From assembly GCA_003254925.1 (NCBI GenBank), contig QANZ01007536.1, positions 50,380 through 114,379 of the forward strand: a stretch of 64,000 bases of DNA. The letters run 5' to 3'. The stretch comes from Chamaecrista fasciculata. Taxonomy: Eukaryota > Streptophyta > Magnoliopsida > Fabales > Fabaceae. The notes beneath the pieces are model-generated. The model was not told the DNA's origin. It ran no database searches and worked only from the letters and a program-made list of their open reading frames with translations. This document shows, piece by piece, positions 1-9,799 of this stretch. The translations under genes and the position numbers were made by a program. The first letter of the stretch is position 1; the number at the start of each line of letters is the position of its first letter.

Positions 1-568
1 TTTTTTTTTTTTTTTCTAGTATTTCAAGTAAGTATGGTCTCTCAAATTGGTTTATAAAAATAAATGTGTAAAATACTATGAATAAAAATAACTTTAAACA
101 AAACTGAACATTAAACCTCAAATATGGAGAACAACCTGGGTACCTGGCCCAAGAGGATTTTGCTTTCATCCATTTCCAATAATCCAAACAACCTAAAATT
201 TGAGAGCCCATATTTCTGCGATATGTTTGAAACATATTTGATTTAGTTAAAAATAAAGCCCATATTTGATGGACTAATACTAAGCCCATCTCATGTCTCT
301 TAAACCCATCAATTATTATTTACCAAAAAACAATCAGCCAATAACGTGGGGACATGAATAAAACAAATAAGTCTTACAGGAGACAACAAATGTTTTTTTA
401 AATTAGCCCTTTTCTTTGGGCCAAGCTCAAGACAACAATGAAAATTGTATCACGAAAGCTCTCCATCTCCCTCTCGCACAGCGTTGTTAGCCCTTTTTTT
501 TTTTGGCCTGAAAGCGTTGTTAGCCCTTGTAGATTGGTTTTTGCCACCTCTTCGATTAGAGAGATTTA
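1..568. other. intergenic, no gene seen
   Basis: AT-rich sequence beginning with a T run. I see no coding region, RNA gene or bounded transposon. The 9 bases just before 578 are one copy of the target duplication of the next element. Confidence 0.5.
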
Positions 569-881
569 TTTATTTTAGGTCAAAGTCCTATTTTGATTTC
601 TCTGTTATGCTCATTGTTCCAAATAGGTCCCTCAGTTATTTTTTGTTCCATATTGGTCCCTCAGTTATCCAAAACTTGTCAAAGTTGGTCCGTCTAATGT
701 TTTCCACCCATTTTTCTGTTAAAATAAAGGGAAAAAATGAGCTTTCTTCCCCCAAAAATTTTATTTTCTTATATTAAGGTCCTTTTCTTTTTACAATAGG
801 ATCAAAACGTAAAAAAGAAGAAATGAATTAAGTTTTTAACTAAATTTTTCCCAAAACACAACCCCTCTGTCTCTCTCTGAA

Positions 882-980
882 CTGTTCGGCGTAGAGGGTG
901 TGGTGGAGGGGGAGACCGGGAAACTCGAAGTTGACGCCGACGAAGATGCAGCCCGAGTGGCCGACACCGACGGTGGCAAC
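882..980 (-). pseudogene. Captured cytidine deaminase fragment, left arm
   Basis: Read on the minus strand, this translates to a piece containing VGVGHSGCIFVGVNFEFPG followed by LPLHHTLYAEQF. Plant cytidine deaminases have a very similar stretch with the zinc-site motif HAE (…LPLHHSVHAEQF). Only about 33 codons are present, bounded by transposon sequence and another fragment, and the HAE histidine is Tyr here. This is an exon fragment inside the arm of the Mutator-like element, not a working gene. The family call is from memory of the deaminase motif. Confidence 0.65.
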
Positions 981-984
981 GAGG

Positions 985-1153
985 AAGTTGGAGATTGAAG
1001 GGCGAGCGAGGGATCGTCATCATCAATACCACACAGGCTACTGCTCGTACAAACAGAGAGTCTCGACAAGTTATGAGGATGCCCATGTTCATACCCATCA
1101 TCAATGTCATCTTCCAAGTAATGAAGAAAGCTCATGCTCTCATCCGAAGCCAT
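985..1153 (-). pseudogene. Second captured host fragment with an ATG (unidentified)
   Basis: From an ATG at 1153 the minus strand reads MASDESMSFLHYLEDDIDDG, then a Ser/Asp-rich stretch, and runs into the deaminase fragment in the same frame. The GC content and amino-acid composition look like the first exon of a real plant gene, but I do not recognise it. It lies only in the left arm of the outer element, next to the deaminase fragment, which suggests a chimera of two captures. Confidence 0.4.
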
Positions 1154-1276
1154 TATTAGCAACAGTAAAGGAGTAGAGAGGCTCCTTGCATTACCCACCC
1201 TATTTATTCAAAAACTTGAATCATTGAACTCGCTTTTATTTCTCCTTTTTCTTTTTTTCTTTTTTCATTTTTTAAA

Positions 1277-1595
1277 GGCCAAAGTCCTATTTTGGTCCCT
1301 CTGTTATGCTCGTTGTTCCAAATAGGTCCCTCAGTTATTTTTCGTTCCATATTGGTCCCTCAGTTATCCAAAAGTTGTCAAAGTTGGTCCCTCTAACATT
1401 TTCCATCCATTTTTCCGTTAAAAAGAGAAGAAAAATAAGTTTTCATCCCCAAAAATTTTATTTTCTTACATTAAGGTTCTTTTCTTTTTATAATAGGATC
1501 AAAACGTAAAAAAAGAAAATAAATTAAAATTTCAAGTAAATTTACCCAAAAACATAAAAGTTTTCTCTCTCTCTCTCTCTCAAAGTGCCTCACCG

Positions 1596-1640
<45 letters not shown>

Positions 1641-2086
1641 CTTTTCGTGTTTCAGCCATACCCGGCAATACACTTTTAACCGGAAAAGATAAAATCCTCG
1701 TCGTCGTCGCGTAGTAGTCAGCGTCGGAGTACGACGACGCTCTCAGAGGCGACAGAGATCTGCTTCCTCTCTGGCTAGAACTCGCCGACGACGCGGGAAA
1801 AAACGACATCGAAGACGCCCTTTCGGATCTTCCTCGCATCTGTAATTGCTTTCCTTCTTCATCTTCTTTTCCGGATTGATTAAACTTAAAAATAGAAACA
1901 GAAGAGAATCAGAATCGAGATCAGAATCTCTCCGGCGAACAAGTTTGGGAGCTGGCGGTGGTTTGAGGGGACGAATCTTGCCGGCGTGGAAGAGTTGATT
2001 GTCGGAAATAGAGTCTGTGTGATGCGTGCTTCGTGGTGGGTATTGTTGGGTATGGCTGAAACACGAAAAGTTTCAACGGAATCGGC

Positions 2087-2121
<35 letters not shown>

Positions 2122-2432
2122 TGGGAGAGGGGAGAGAGAGAGAGAAAACATTTATGTTTTTGGGTAAATTCACTTAAAATTTTAATTTATTTCCTTTTTT
2201 TACGTTTTGATCCTATTATAAAAAGAAAAGGACCTTAATGTAAGAAAATAAAATTTTTTAGGATGAAAATTTATTTTTCCTCTCTTTTTAACGGAAAAAT
2301 GGATGGAAAACGTTAGAGGGACCAACTTTGACAACTTCTGGATAACTGAGGGACCAATATGGAACGAAAAATAACTGAGGGGCCTATTTGGAACAACGAG
2401 CATAACAGAGGGACCAAAATAGGACTTTGGCC
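1277..2432. mobile_element. Inner gene-capturing Mutator-like element nested in the outer one
   Basis: It begins GGCCAAAGTCCTATTTTGG and ends with the inverse. It is flanked by a perfect 9-bp direct repeat TTTTTTAAA (1268-1276 and 2433-2441). Inverted arms of about 395 bp (1277-1672 and about 2037-2432) include the same outer TIR as the surrounding element plus CT/GA microsatellites and a short captured segment ending near GTTTCAGCCATACCC. The centre (about 1673-2036) is GC-rich and coding-like, but I could not identify it. No transposase is present. Because it interrupts the outer copy, it inserted later. Confidence 0.85.
1563..1640. repeat. CT microsatellite in left arm of inner element
   Basis: Interrupted (CT)n tract. 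Its GA counterpart in the right arm lies at about 2088-2145, so it belongs to the inverted arms. Confidence 0.8.
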
Positions 2433-2643
2433 TTTTTTAAAACTTGAATCATTGAGGTTTTGGCCTTAATTTTTTTAAGAAAACACTGTCTCATCGGTGT
2501 CTCTGTTTAATTCACCAGGGAGAAAATGCAAAAACAGAGGGCTAATTAACTATAGTGCAAAACAAAACAAAGGGTTAAACTTAAATCCAACAAAATTACA
2601 CAGCGTTGACGCCCTTGTGGTTTCTAGAAAGAGTGACACTTCG

Positions 2644-2742
2644 GCCGCCGCCATCGGTGTTGGCGACTCCGGCCGCATCTTCGTCAGCGTCAACTTCGAG
2701 TTTCCCGGTCTCCCCCTCCACCACACCCTCTACGTCGAACAG
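2644..2742 (+). pseudogene. Captured cytidine deaminase fragment, right arm
   Basis: The 33 codons read AAAIGVGDSGRIFVSVNFEF followed by PGLPLHHTLYVEQ, the inverted counterpart of the piece at 882-980. The expected zinc-site HAE appears as YVE, so it could not form the normal metal site. Downstream it runs straight into a GT/GA microsatellite and the outer TIR. It is part of the Mutator-like element, not a host gene. Confidence 0.65.
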
Positions 2743-2743
2743 T

Positions 2744-2777
<34 letters not shown>

Positions 2778-3036
2778 TTGTGTTTTGGGGAAAATTTAGT
2801 TAAAAACTTAATTAATTTTTTTTTTACGTTTTGATCCTATTATAAAAAGGAAAGGACCCTAGTATAAGAAAATAAAACTTTTGGCGATGAAAGCTCATTT
2901 TCCCCCTTTTTTTAATAGAAAAATGGATGGAAAACGTTAGAGGGACCAACTTTGACAAGTTTTAAATAACTGAGGGACCTACTTGGAACAATGAACATAA
3001 CAGAGGGACCAAAATAGAACTTTGGCCTTTATTTTA

Positions 3037-3925
3037 TTAGAGAAGTTTCTTTATCCATTAAAGAAGTTTTTTCCTCTTTTCATGGAAAGGATTTATATTT
3101 CCTTTAGTAGACATAAATATCTTAAATTTATAAATGAAGTTTAACATTAAAGAAGAAAATAGTTAAAGAGATTAATCTCTTATAGAGAGATGAGGGGTGT
3201 GTTGTCTCTTGATTTATCTTCCAAGTTTTCTTTATCTTTTTTTTTAGATATTTTATAGACCTGATTGTATATGATATATATCTTATTTTTTGTCTTAGAT
3301 GTGTTGCTTAGGATTTTCTTTTCTTATTCTATATTATTGTAATATTTTCTGTCGAGCGTAAAACTATGTTTAAATTAGTAGATCTATGTGTTTCTTGGTC
3401 TCTATATTGTATGGCCTTGTGCCATTTCTCTCATGAATGATAATTATGCTTCTGACCAAAAGAAAAAATTGAACCAATTTGACTGTGAGGATGATATTAT
3501 AAATATATATATATAATATTAATAAGTTGTTTTTAAAATAAGTAATCTATTTTATATTATGAATTATATTAATAATACAAACTAATTAAGTTATTGCATT
3601 AAAAATTAGTCGTAAAAATAATATCTACTTGCAATTTGTAAATTAAAATACCAAAATTGCAATTATATTCATTAAAGATAATGTAGATCAGCAAGAAAAA
3701 GATTAAACAAATGATAAATTTAAAAAGAAAAAAGAATGTATAAAACTAGTAATGAAATCTTAAAGTACTACTAAAAAGAAAAAAGTATTAAGATTTCCTT
3801 TTTTTTTTTTTTTAAATGGCCCAGTTAGTTTTTTTTTTTTTGGTTTAACTCAATTTTGTATTGATTTCGTCTAAATTTATTTCATCTGGTCCCATCTGAC
3901 TCCTTAGTGTCCTCTTTAATTTAAA
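3037..3925. other. intergenic, no gene seen
   Basis: AT-rich DNA with homopolymer runs. No coding region, RNA gene or bounded repeat was recognised. Confidence 0.5.
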
Positions 3926-3953
3926 CTAGTATCATACCCGCACGTTGCGCGGA
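3926..3953 (-). other. Helitron-type 3' terminus (hairpin + CTAG)
   Basis: The plus strand reads CTAGTATCATACCCGCACGT then TGCGCGG. On the minus strand this is a hairpin followed 12 nt later by CTAG and a host T. Confidence 0.6.
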
Positions 3954-4399
3954 GTTCCAAAAAAGAATCGGGCTCTATATAATTGTACCCATGGAGGAAC
4001 AAAGCAAAAAGGAAAAAAAAAGTAACGTTACCCATAAAATTGAATCTATAAAAAGTAAGAATAGATTCAATCAACATAAAAAGATGACCAAAAAAGTTGT
4101 ATCGAACGAATTGGTCCTTTCGTGAAATCGCCATTAGTCAACTCGCTAACGTGCCACGTCAGCAGTTGGAAAACTGAAAACAAAAACAAAACGCCAACTG
4201 TGCATTTAGTGCCACATCAGCATTGATAATTAAAAAAAAATATTTCATTCAAAATTCAAATAGGTCCCTGAGTTATATTTCTATCTCATTATTCTCAATT
4301 TCCCCTATTTTTCATCACCTTAATTCATTTTAGTCCCAAATCCTCAAAATAAAATTGTAAAGTGTCCCAAAACTCTTCCAAACATTCTAGTTTTGTCCT

Positions 4400-5056
4400 T
4401 AAAAGTATTAAAAAACCTAAACCCTAAACCGTAAAATCCTAAACCCCAAACCCTAAAATCCTAAACGAGAAACTATAAAATCCTAAACCCTAAACCCTAA
4501 ACCCTAAAATCCTAAAATTGTAAAGTGTTCCAAAATTCTTCCAAACATTTCATTTTAGTCCTTAAACTCTAAAACCCCAAACCCTAGAACCCCAAACCCC
4601 AAACCCTAAAACCCCAAACCCTAAACTCTTAAACCCCAAACCCCAAAATCCCAAACCCTAAACCCTAAAACCCCAAACAATAAATTCTAAAACCCCAAAC
4701 CCCAAATCCTAAAATCCCATACCCCAAATTCTAAAACTCTAAACCCTAAACCAAAAACCCCAAACCCTAAAATCCTAAACTCCAAACCCTAAAATCCTAA
4801 ACCCTAAACCCTAAAATCATAAACCCTAAAATCCTAAAATTGTAAAGTGTCCCAAAATTCTTCCAAACATTTCAATTTAGTCCTTATACTCTAAAACTCC
4901 AAACCTTAGAACCCCAAACCCCAAACCCTAAACCCCAAAATCCCAAACCCCAAACCCTAAAACTTAAAACCCCAAACCTACCCCAAACTCTAAAACCCTA
5001 AACCATAAACCCCCAAACCCCAAACCCAAACCCTAAACTCTAAAACCCCAAACCAT
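4400..5056. repeat. Degenerate telomere-like array, CCCTAAA orientation
   Basis: Dozens of variants of AAACCCTAAA, AACCCCAAA and AATCCTAAA occur with no regular period. They are interrupted by a longer unit, 'attgtaaagtgt(t/c)ccaaaattcttccaaacatt', that recurs near 4350, 4510 and 4840. It is too degenerate to be a functional telomere. Confidence 0.85.
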
Positions 5057-5194
5057 AATCAAAATTGTGACTGTACATTAAAGTTCAACAATTGTGACGT
5101 GCAACAGTATTATTCAAATTAGTCCCCGAATTTATCAAAATAGTTCAATATGTTAGACAAATTGGTCCTCTAATTAAATGAATAGATAATAAAC

Positions 5195-5815
5195 CAAAGA
5201 GTTTAGGGTATGGGATTTTAGGGTTTGGGGTTTGGGGTTTTAGAGTTTAGGGTTTGGGATTTTAGGTTTTAGAGTTTGGGGTTCAAGGTTTGGGGTTTGG
5301 GATTTTAGGGTTTGGGGTTTGGGGTTTAGGATTTTAGAGTTTAGGGTATGGGATTTTAGGGTTTGGGGTTTAGGGTTTAAGGTTTTAGGATTTGGGGTTT
5401 GGGGTTTAGAATTCTAGGGTTTGGGGTTTTAGAATTTAGGGTTTAAGGTTTTAGGATTTGGGGTTTGAGGTTTGGGGTTTGGGATTTTAGGGTTTGAGGT
5501 TTGGGATTTTAGGGTTTGGGGTTTGGGGTTTTAGGGTTTTAGGTTTTAGGTTTTAGGGTTTGGGGTTTGGGTTTCTAGGATTTGGGGTTTTAGAGTTTAA
5601 GAACTAAATTGAAATGTTTGGAAGAATTTTGAGACACTTTACAATTTTAGGATTTTAGGGTTTATGATTTTAAGGTTTAGGTTTTAGATTTTAGGGTTTA
5701 GGATTTTATGGTTTTGGGTTTAGGATTTTAGGGTTTGGGTTTAGGAGTTAAGGGTTTAGGGTTTAGAGTTTGGGGTTTATAGTTTAGGGTTTAGGGTTTA
5801 GGGTTTATTGTTGAT
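5195..5815. repeat. Degenerate telomere-like array, TTTAGGG orientation
   Basis: Variants of TTTAGGG, TTTGGGG and TTTTAGGG. It is the inverted partner of the 4400-5056 array, and the interrupting 'gtttggaagaattttgagac' unit appears inverted near 5618. The two arrays plus outer arms form one large imperfect palindrome. Confidence 0.85.
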
Positions 5816-6000
5816 GTGGCACTAAATGCACTATTGACATTTTATTTTGTTTTTAGTTTTTCAACTGCTGACGTAGCACGTTAACAAAGATTTCACGGAA
5901 GGACAAATTTGAGTAATGTTTGTAAAATTTAAGGACCTATTTGTCAATTTCGTTAATTTGGGGACCAATCTGTCAGCGAGCCAATAATCCAAGGACCAAT

Positions 6001-6634
6001 TTAATAGTTTACTCCGTGATAAATCCTAGAAACAAACAAACAAAAAACACGTTTGGAACAAGATCGCTAGATATATAAGCTAACATATGCAACTCCGAAA
6101 GGTACTATAACCAAATTGTGCATCCAATTTGGACTTGTCTTCTACTTCCAACTCCCAAGCTTTCAAATTTAGAGACTCCTGACCTTCCACGCAAAGTTTT
6201 TTTTTTTTTTTTCACAAAGTTAACATAATTTCCTGAACACTACGCGATTTGGACATAATTGTCTTCTTTCATAGACCACAAAATTCAAAATATATATATA
6301 TATATATAATATTTGAGATCAAGACAGTAATATACTAATATTTGTAATTCTATATTTTAATTACTTGTATATAAAAAGAACAAAATAAAATTCCGATTCT
6401 ATTTCTATGTATGTATTCTGTATTCATTTGCTAGCCTGTAAGATGTAACTGTATTCAATTAGCACGGGAAAAAGGCTCTACACGCGCGTGCCAATACGCT
6501 AAAATCCTATACAGCACTATTTATCAATAATCAATAATAATTACTAAAATAAAATATTATGTCTTCCTTTGTCGTTTCCGCTGAAACGCGAAGAGAGACA
6601 CGTCACTTCTTCTCGCCGGCGATTTCTCCAAACT
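6001..6634. other. intergenic, 3' side of EXO70H
   Basis: AT-rich, with a short (TA)n run near 6291-6309. It should hold the 3'UTR and polyadenylation region of the minus-strand EXO70H gene. No other feature was recognised. Confidence 0.5.
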
Positions 6635-8527
6635 TCAAGGACGTTTAGAGCGATGATGATGAGTAGACGACAATGACTGAGTCGAAACGCTGCTCGAATC
6701 TCCAATCCCATTATTATTATTATTATTATTATTATTCCCATGCAAAATCTCGGAGAGAAAATTCCCCACATCCTCAGGTGAGAAGCACGTGATATAACCC
6801 GACCCGTTTTGTCTTCTCAACCCGTCCCGATTTTTCTCGTAGAACTTTCTGTATGTAGTTACTATCTTCTCCGATATGGAAGCTTTGATTTCATCACGCA
6901 TTTTGGAATCCGATACGATCCACGACGATTGTTTCTTGCAAGTTTCTTTGAATTCGGCGTTGAAATTTTTGAAATATGCGACGGCTTGATCCGCCGGAAT
7001 CTCCGCCGTTGGATTTTCCGGCAACGACGATAATACTCTACTCCATCCCATTCTTTCGTACTTTGAAACGTACTCTTTAACCTTCGATTCGTGTTTATTC
7101 AACCAATCTTCGCCGAGAAGAATGCTGAGATTCGATTTACGAACTTTAACGACGACGTATTGGAGATTATTGGCGAGGAAGAGATACGAAAGAGCGACGT
7201 CTTTGAATAACTCAGCCTTTCCGTCGAGTTTACAGAGAACGACGAGAATCAGCCACGCGAGCCTCGTCGAGATCATCTCCGACGAGGCGTTATCTTCGTG
7301 AATTGGACTCCGGAAGTAAGATTCCGGCAACGGAGATTGCAGATTTAACGGAAAATCTTCGACGATGTCGGCGAGTATACCGGAATAATCGGCGAGGAAA
7401 ACGATGTAGTTCATAACGTAACGCGTGAGAGGATGAACTCCACCGCCTGGTAATGGCTTCTTCGAAGAATCTTTCTGAATCGCCGATTCGAAATCGGCGA
7501 GCATCGATCTAACGGCTTCGCCGAGTTTTGCCAGAGAATTCACCGCCTGTAATCGGACGAACGAGGTCGATTCGAACGAGAAAATTGACTCTATCTGAGG
7601 CCAGTTATCAGAAACGGCTTCGTACAAATCCAGAGTCCTGAACATTTTCTCGGGAGTTTTCTTGCATCTCGCTACCATTTCCGGGAATCCAAACAGAGTC
7701 ATCGCGGATTCTCTACAAATTTCAGCGAAACACGACTCTGCGATTCTCTCCGACGACGCGAAGACCTGGTCGCAGAGAATCCTCTCGCCGTAAAACAGAG
7801 TCGAAACGGCGACTTTGATTGCGTTTAACCAGGTCTTAATCTTCAACTCAATAACTTCCCAATCCATTTTCTGAATCTGAGAAATACTCAATCTCTCTAC
7901 TCCGAGATGATACAGAGCCTCATCAACAATCGATTTCCTCATAAGATTGTAAATCTTAACACACTCTTTGCTATAACCAGCGTTAATCATACATTCCGCA
8001 ATCGCTCTCAGATCTCCCATCGCAATCATCGAAACTCTCTCCGTCTCCGAAATCAAACTTCCGTTATCGTCGTCAAACAAATCGTCGTCGAAATCGGAAA
8101 AACTCGACGGTCTCCGATCAACAGAAGATCGACACGAAGTCGTTGAAACAGATTCAGCATCAAGATGATCTCGATTAGACGATAAAATCCGATAGAACTC
8201 GATTTCGAGCCGTTTCAACGCAAGTTGCATCAAGAGCTGAGAATGAACGAGTTTTTGGGAGGTGGAATCCTGTGCGACGAGGCACCGCATGGAGAACTGC
8301 AACCCTCTAACGGCGTTAAGGTACTGTCTGGCTTCGTGGCGGTTGCCGGAGAAGAGAGGAGTGAGTTTTGCGTAGGGAGTGTGATCGGAGTCCCATTTTG
8401 TGATGATGGAACGAGCGGTGTCGATGTTCTCGTCGATCAATGAGTCGGAGAATGTCCGGTAAGGAGATAACGGCGACGGCGAACCAGAAGATTTGAAGAA
8501 GATACTCCTCATTCCTTTTCTCGGCAT
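6635..8527 (-). CDS. Exocyst subunit EXO70, H-clade (EXO70H-like)
   Basis: Encodes 630 aa in one exon. EXO70 is a subunit of the octameric exocyst, which tethers secretory vesicles to the plasma membrane. The protein starts MPRKGMRSIFFKSSG, typical of plant EXO70H proteins, has a variable Ser/Asp-rich segment at about residues 125-165, and then the conserved helical EXO70 C-terminal domain at about 230-595 (e.g. KTPEKMFRTLDLYEAV, HPLTRYVMNYIVFLADYSG, YFKNFNAEF). The intronless structure fits the multigene plant EXO70 family. The frame stays open upstream to an ATG at 8716, but that lies beyond the TATA box at 8620-8629, so the MPRKGM start at 8527 is preferred. The C terminus holds nine Asn from an ATT/AAT repeat, then a Ser/His tail. 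Family call is firm; clade is from the N terminus. Confidence 0.93.
   Translation of the reverse strand: MPRKGMRSIFFKSSGSPSPLSPYRTFSDSLIDENIDTARSIITKWDSDHTPYAKLTPLFSGNRHEARQYLNAVRGLQFSMRCLVAQDSTSQKLVHSQLLMQLALKRLEIEFYRILSSNRDHLDAESVSTTSCRSSVDRRPSSFSDFDDDLFDDDNGSLISETERVSMIAMGDLRAIAECMINAGYSKECVKIYNLMRKSIVDEALYHLGVERLSISQIQKMDWEVIELKIKTWLNAIKVAVSTLFYGERILCDQVFASSERIAESCFAEICRESAMTLFGFPEMVARCKKTPEKMFRTLDLYEAVSDNWPQIESIFSFESTSFVRLQAVNSLAKLGEAVRSMLADFESAIQKDSSKKPLPGGGVHPLTRYVMNYIVFLADYSGILADIVEDFPLNLQSPLPESYFRSPIHEDNASSEMISTRLAWLILVVLCKLDGKAELFKDVALSYLFLANNLQYVVVKVRKSNLSILLGEDWLNKHESKVKEYVSKYERMGWSRVLSSLPENPTAEIPADQAVAYFKNFNAEFKETCKKQSSWIVSDSKMRDEIKASISEKIVTTYRKFYEKNRDGLRRQNGSGYITCFSPEDVGNFLSEILHGNNNNNNNNNGIGDSSSVSTQSLSSTHHHRSKRP
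6706..6736. repeat. ATT microsatellite within EXO70H coding sequence
   Basis: Tandem ATT triplets read on the minus strand as nine Asn codons near the C terminus. Length variation would change the tail without shifting frame. Confidence 0.9.
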
Positions 8528-8619
8528 TTGAGAATTTGTATGTGTGTATGAAATGAATGAAATTTGAAGTGAGAAGAATGAATGTGTTGAATATATGGGA
8601 GTGAGAGAGAGAGAGAGAG

Positions 8620-8629
8620 GTATATATAG
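8620..8629 (-). promoter_or_regulatory. TATA box of EXO70H
   Basis: On the minus strand the sequence is CTATATATAC, about 95 bp upstream of the chosen ATG, next to a GA/CT-rich tract typical of plant core promoters. It helps decide the start codon. Confidence 0.65.
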
Positions 8630-8863
8630 AGGAGTAACTGTAAGAAGTGAGAACTGTGGGAATGGTTGACTCATTAGCTGGATGAAAATGGATTCAGCGT
8701 GAGAGAGTGGGACCACAGTGAAAAGAGTAAAGAAGAACGCGGAAATTAAAAAAAAAAAATCATTATTTAATTTAATTTTTGAAGTGTCCGTTGTCTACTT
8801 GTCTTTCCAAGTATTACGCTTACGTCTGCGCCAACGTAGATTATACTATATAAAGGCGAAAAT

Positions 8864-9514
8864 ATTATTTTGGTCTTCAAATTTTATATGAACTTTCAAT
8901 TTCATCCTTAATATTTTATATTTTCGTCAATTTGGTATGAAGATCAACTTCTTTTAATGAATTAATGATAGACATCATCATTTTTTTCCATCTAAATTAG
9001 GATTTGAATTTTTTTTCTATCAATTTTACATTACATATAATCAGTCACGTAAAATATGTCGTTAATATTTGATTAAAGTCTTTAAAGTATGGACACTAGT
9101 ACGTGTACGAGACACAACACAGATATAGACACACCGACACATCAAATTCTTAAAATTACATGACATGACACGATATATAAATTTATATATAACTTATAAA
9201 AAGAATCTATAAATTATGATAAAACTTTAAAAATTACAATATTTAGTCATAATATATAATATAATGTGTGTCATTATTTTCTATTGTTTGTCATGTCAAA
9301 GTCACACAAAATTGATTTTATATTTTAAAACTTATAAATATGTGTCGTACAAGTGTCAGACACAAACATGATATGGTAACACACTTTTAAAATAAAGTGT
9401 CTGATCCATACTTTAGAGACTAAAAGTAAGAGCAAATGATAAAGTTCGCCGAAATGTGAAATATTGAAGACAAAATTAATAATTAGTATAAAGTTGGGAC
9501 CATGCTTTTGCCTT
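8864..9514. mobile_element. MITE-like repeat, second copy near 35.1-35.4 kb
   Basis: It runs from GGCGAAAATATTATTTTGGTC to GGGACCATGCTTTTGCC. A related copy occupies about 35105-35415 (shared 'aaattaatgatag…', 'ctatcaatttacattacat', 'cgttaatatttga'). No clear target duplication was found; the ends are approximate. It is interrupted by the element at 9078-9420. Confidence 0.5.
9078..9420. mobile_element. Small inverted-repeat MITE, Harbinger-like
   Basis: It begins GTCTTTAAAGTATGGACAC and ends with the inverse ...CCATACTTTAGAGAC, flanked by TAAA on both sides (9074-9077, 9421-9424). The related sequence at 35311-35325 reads 'gactaaagtaag' with no insert, an empty site. A TAA/TTA-type duplication suggests PIF/Harbinger (Tourist-like). 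Confidence 0.65.
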
Positions 9515-9529
9515 GTATGAATATATATA

Positions 9530-9793
9530 GAGTAAACTAATAATTTGATCTCTAAAAGATCATTGAGCTGACAATTAGGTTTCTGAAAATTGAAATGTAC
9601 AATTTAGTCCTTAAAAGATTCAAATAGTATACTAATTAGTCATTTTTATGGACTAAATTGTATACCATTTTAATCATTAAGAGAGTAAAAAGTAGACCGT
9701 TTTGATCATTCAGAGACTAATATGTATTTTAATTTTCTAGGGACCGAATTATCATCTCGATAATCTTTTAGGCACTAAATTATTAGTTTACTC
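9530..9793. mobile_element. Palindromic MITE
   Basis: Inverted ends GAGTAAACTAATAATTT and AAATTATTAGTTTACTC, with 'tagtcc' phrases inside. Flanks are TA-rich (AATATATA-like on both sides), so the exact target duplication is ambiguous. A partial relative lies in the protease intron at 39951-40075, and a diverged one possibly at 56465-56720. Confidence 0.65.
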
Positions 9794-9799
9794 AATATA

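Larger units (their letters stand above)
578..3027. mobile_element. Outer gene-capturing Mutator-like element (Pack-MULE)
   Basis: The element begins GGTCAAAGTCCTATTTTG and ends with the inverse, ...CAAAATAGAACTTTGGCC. It is flanked by a perfect 9-bp direct repeat TTTATTTTA (569-577 and 3028-3036), the target-site length of the Mutator superfamily. The inverted arms are about 400 bp (578 to about 985, and about 2640 to 3027). Each arm has an outer AT-rich part with 'ggtccctc' phrases and an inner GC-rich part resembling captured host coding DNA. No MURA-type transposase is visible, so it is non-autonomous. A second element of the same family (1277-2432) sits inside it. The superfamily call rests on the 9-bp duplication and long inverted arms; the gene capture is inferred from the translation of the inner parts. 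Confidence 0.85.
3926..6000 (-). mobile_element. Helitron-like unit carrying telomere-like arrays (right end uncertain)
   Basis: On the minus strand this unit ends with the hairpin CCGCGCAACGTGCGG (6-bp stem including one G:T pair), then GTATGATA and ACTAG. That is the Helitron 3' signature: a hairpin about 10-12 nt before CTAG, with a T following. The body has inverted arms (about 4098-4232 against about 5803-5915) around two opposed telomere-like arrays. I could not fix the 5' TC end; about 6000 is an estimate. No Rep/helicase gene is present in it, so it is non-autonomous if correct. A foldback or Mutator-like element next to a Helitron end is an alternative. Confidence 0.5.

Noticed and set aside
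4400-5815. True telomere or telomere fusion
   Set aside because: Repeats are highly degenerate, and the order CCCTAAA then TTTAGGG is opposite to that expected for a head-to-head fusion.
8528-8716. 63-residue N-terminal extension of EXO70H from the ATG at 8716
   Set aside because: It lies across and upstream of the TATA box at 8620-8629, is Leu/Ser/Pro-rich low-complexity, and the MPRKGM start matches the family.
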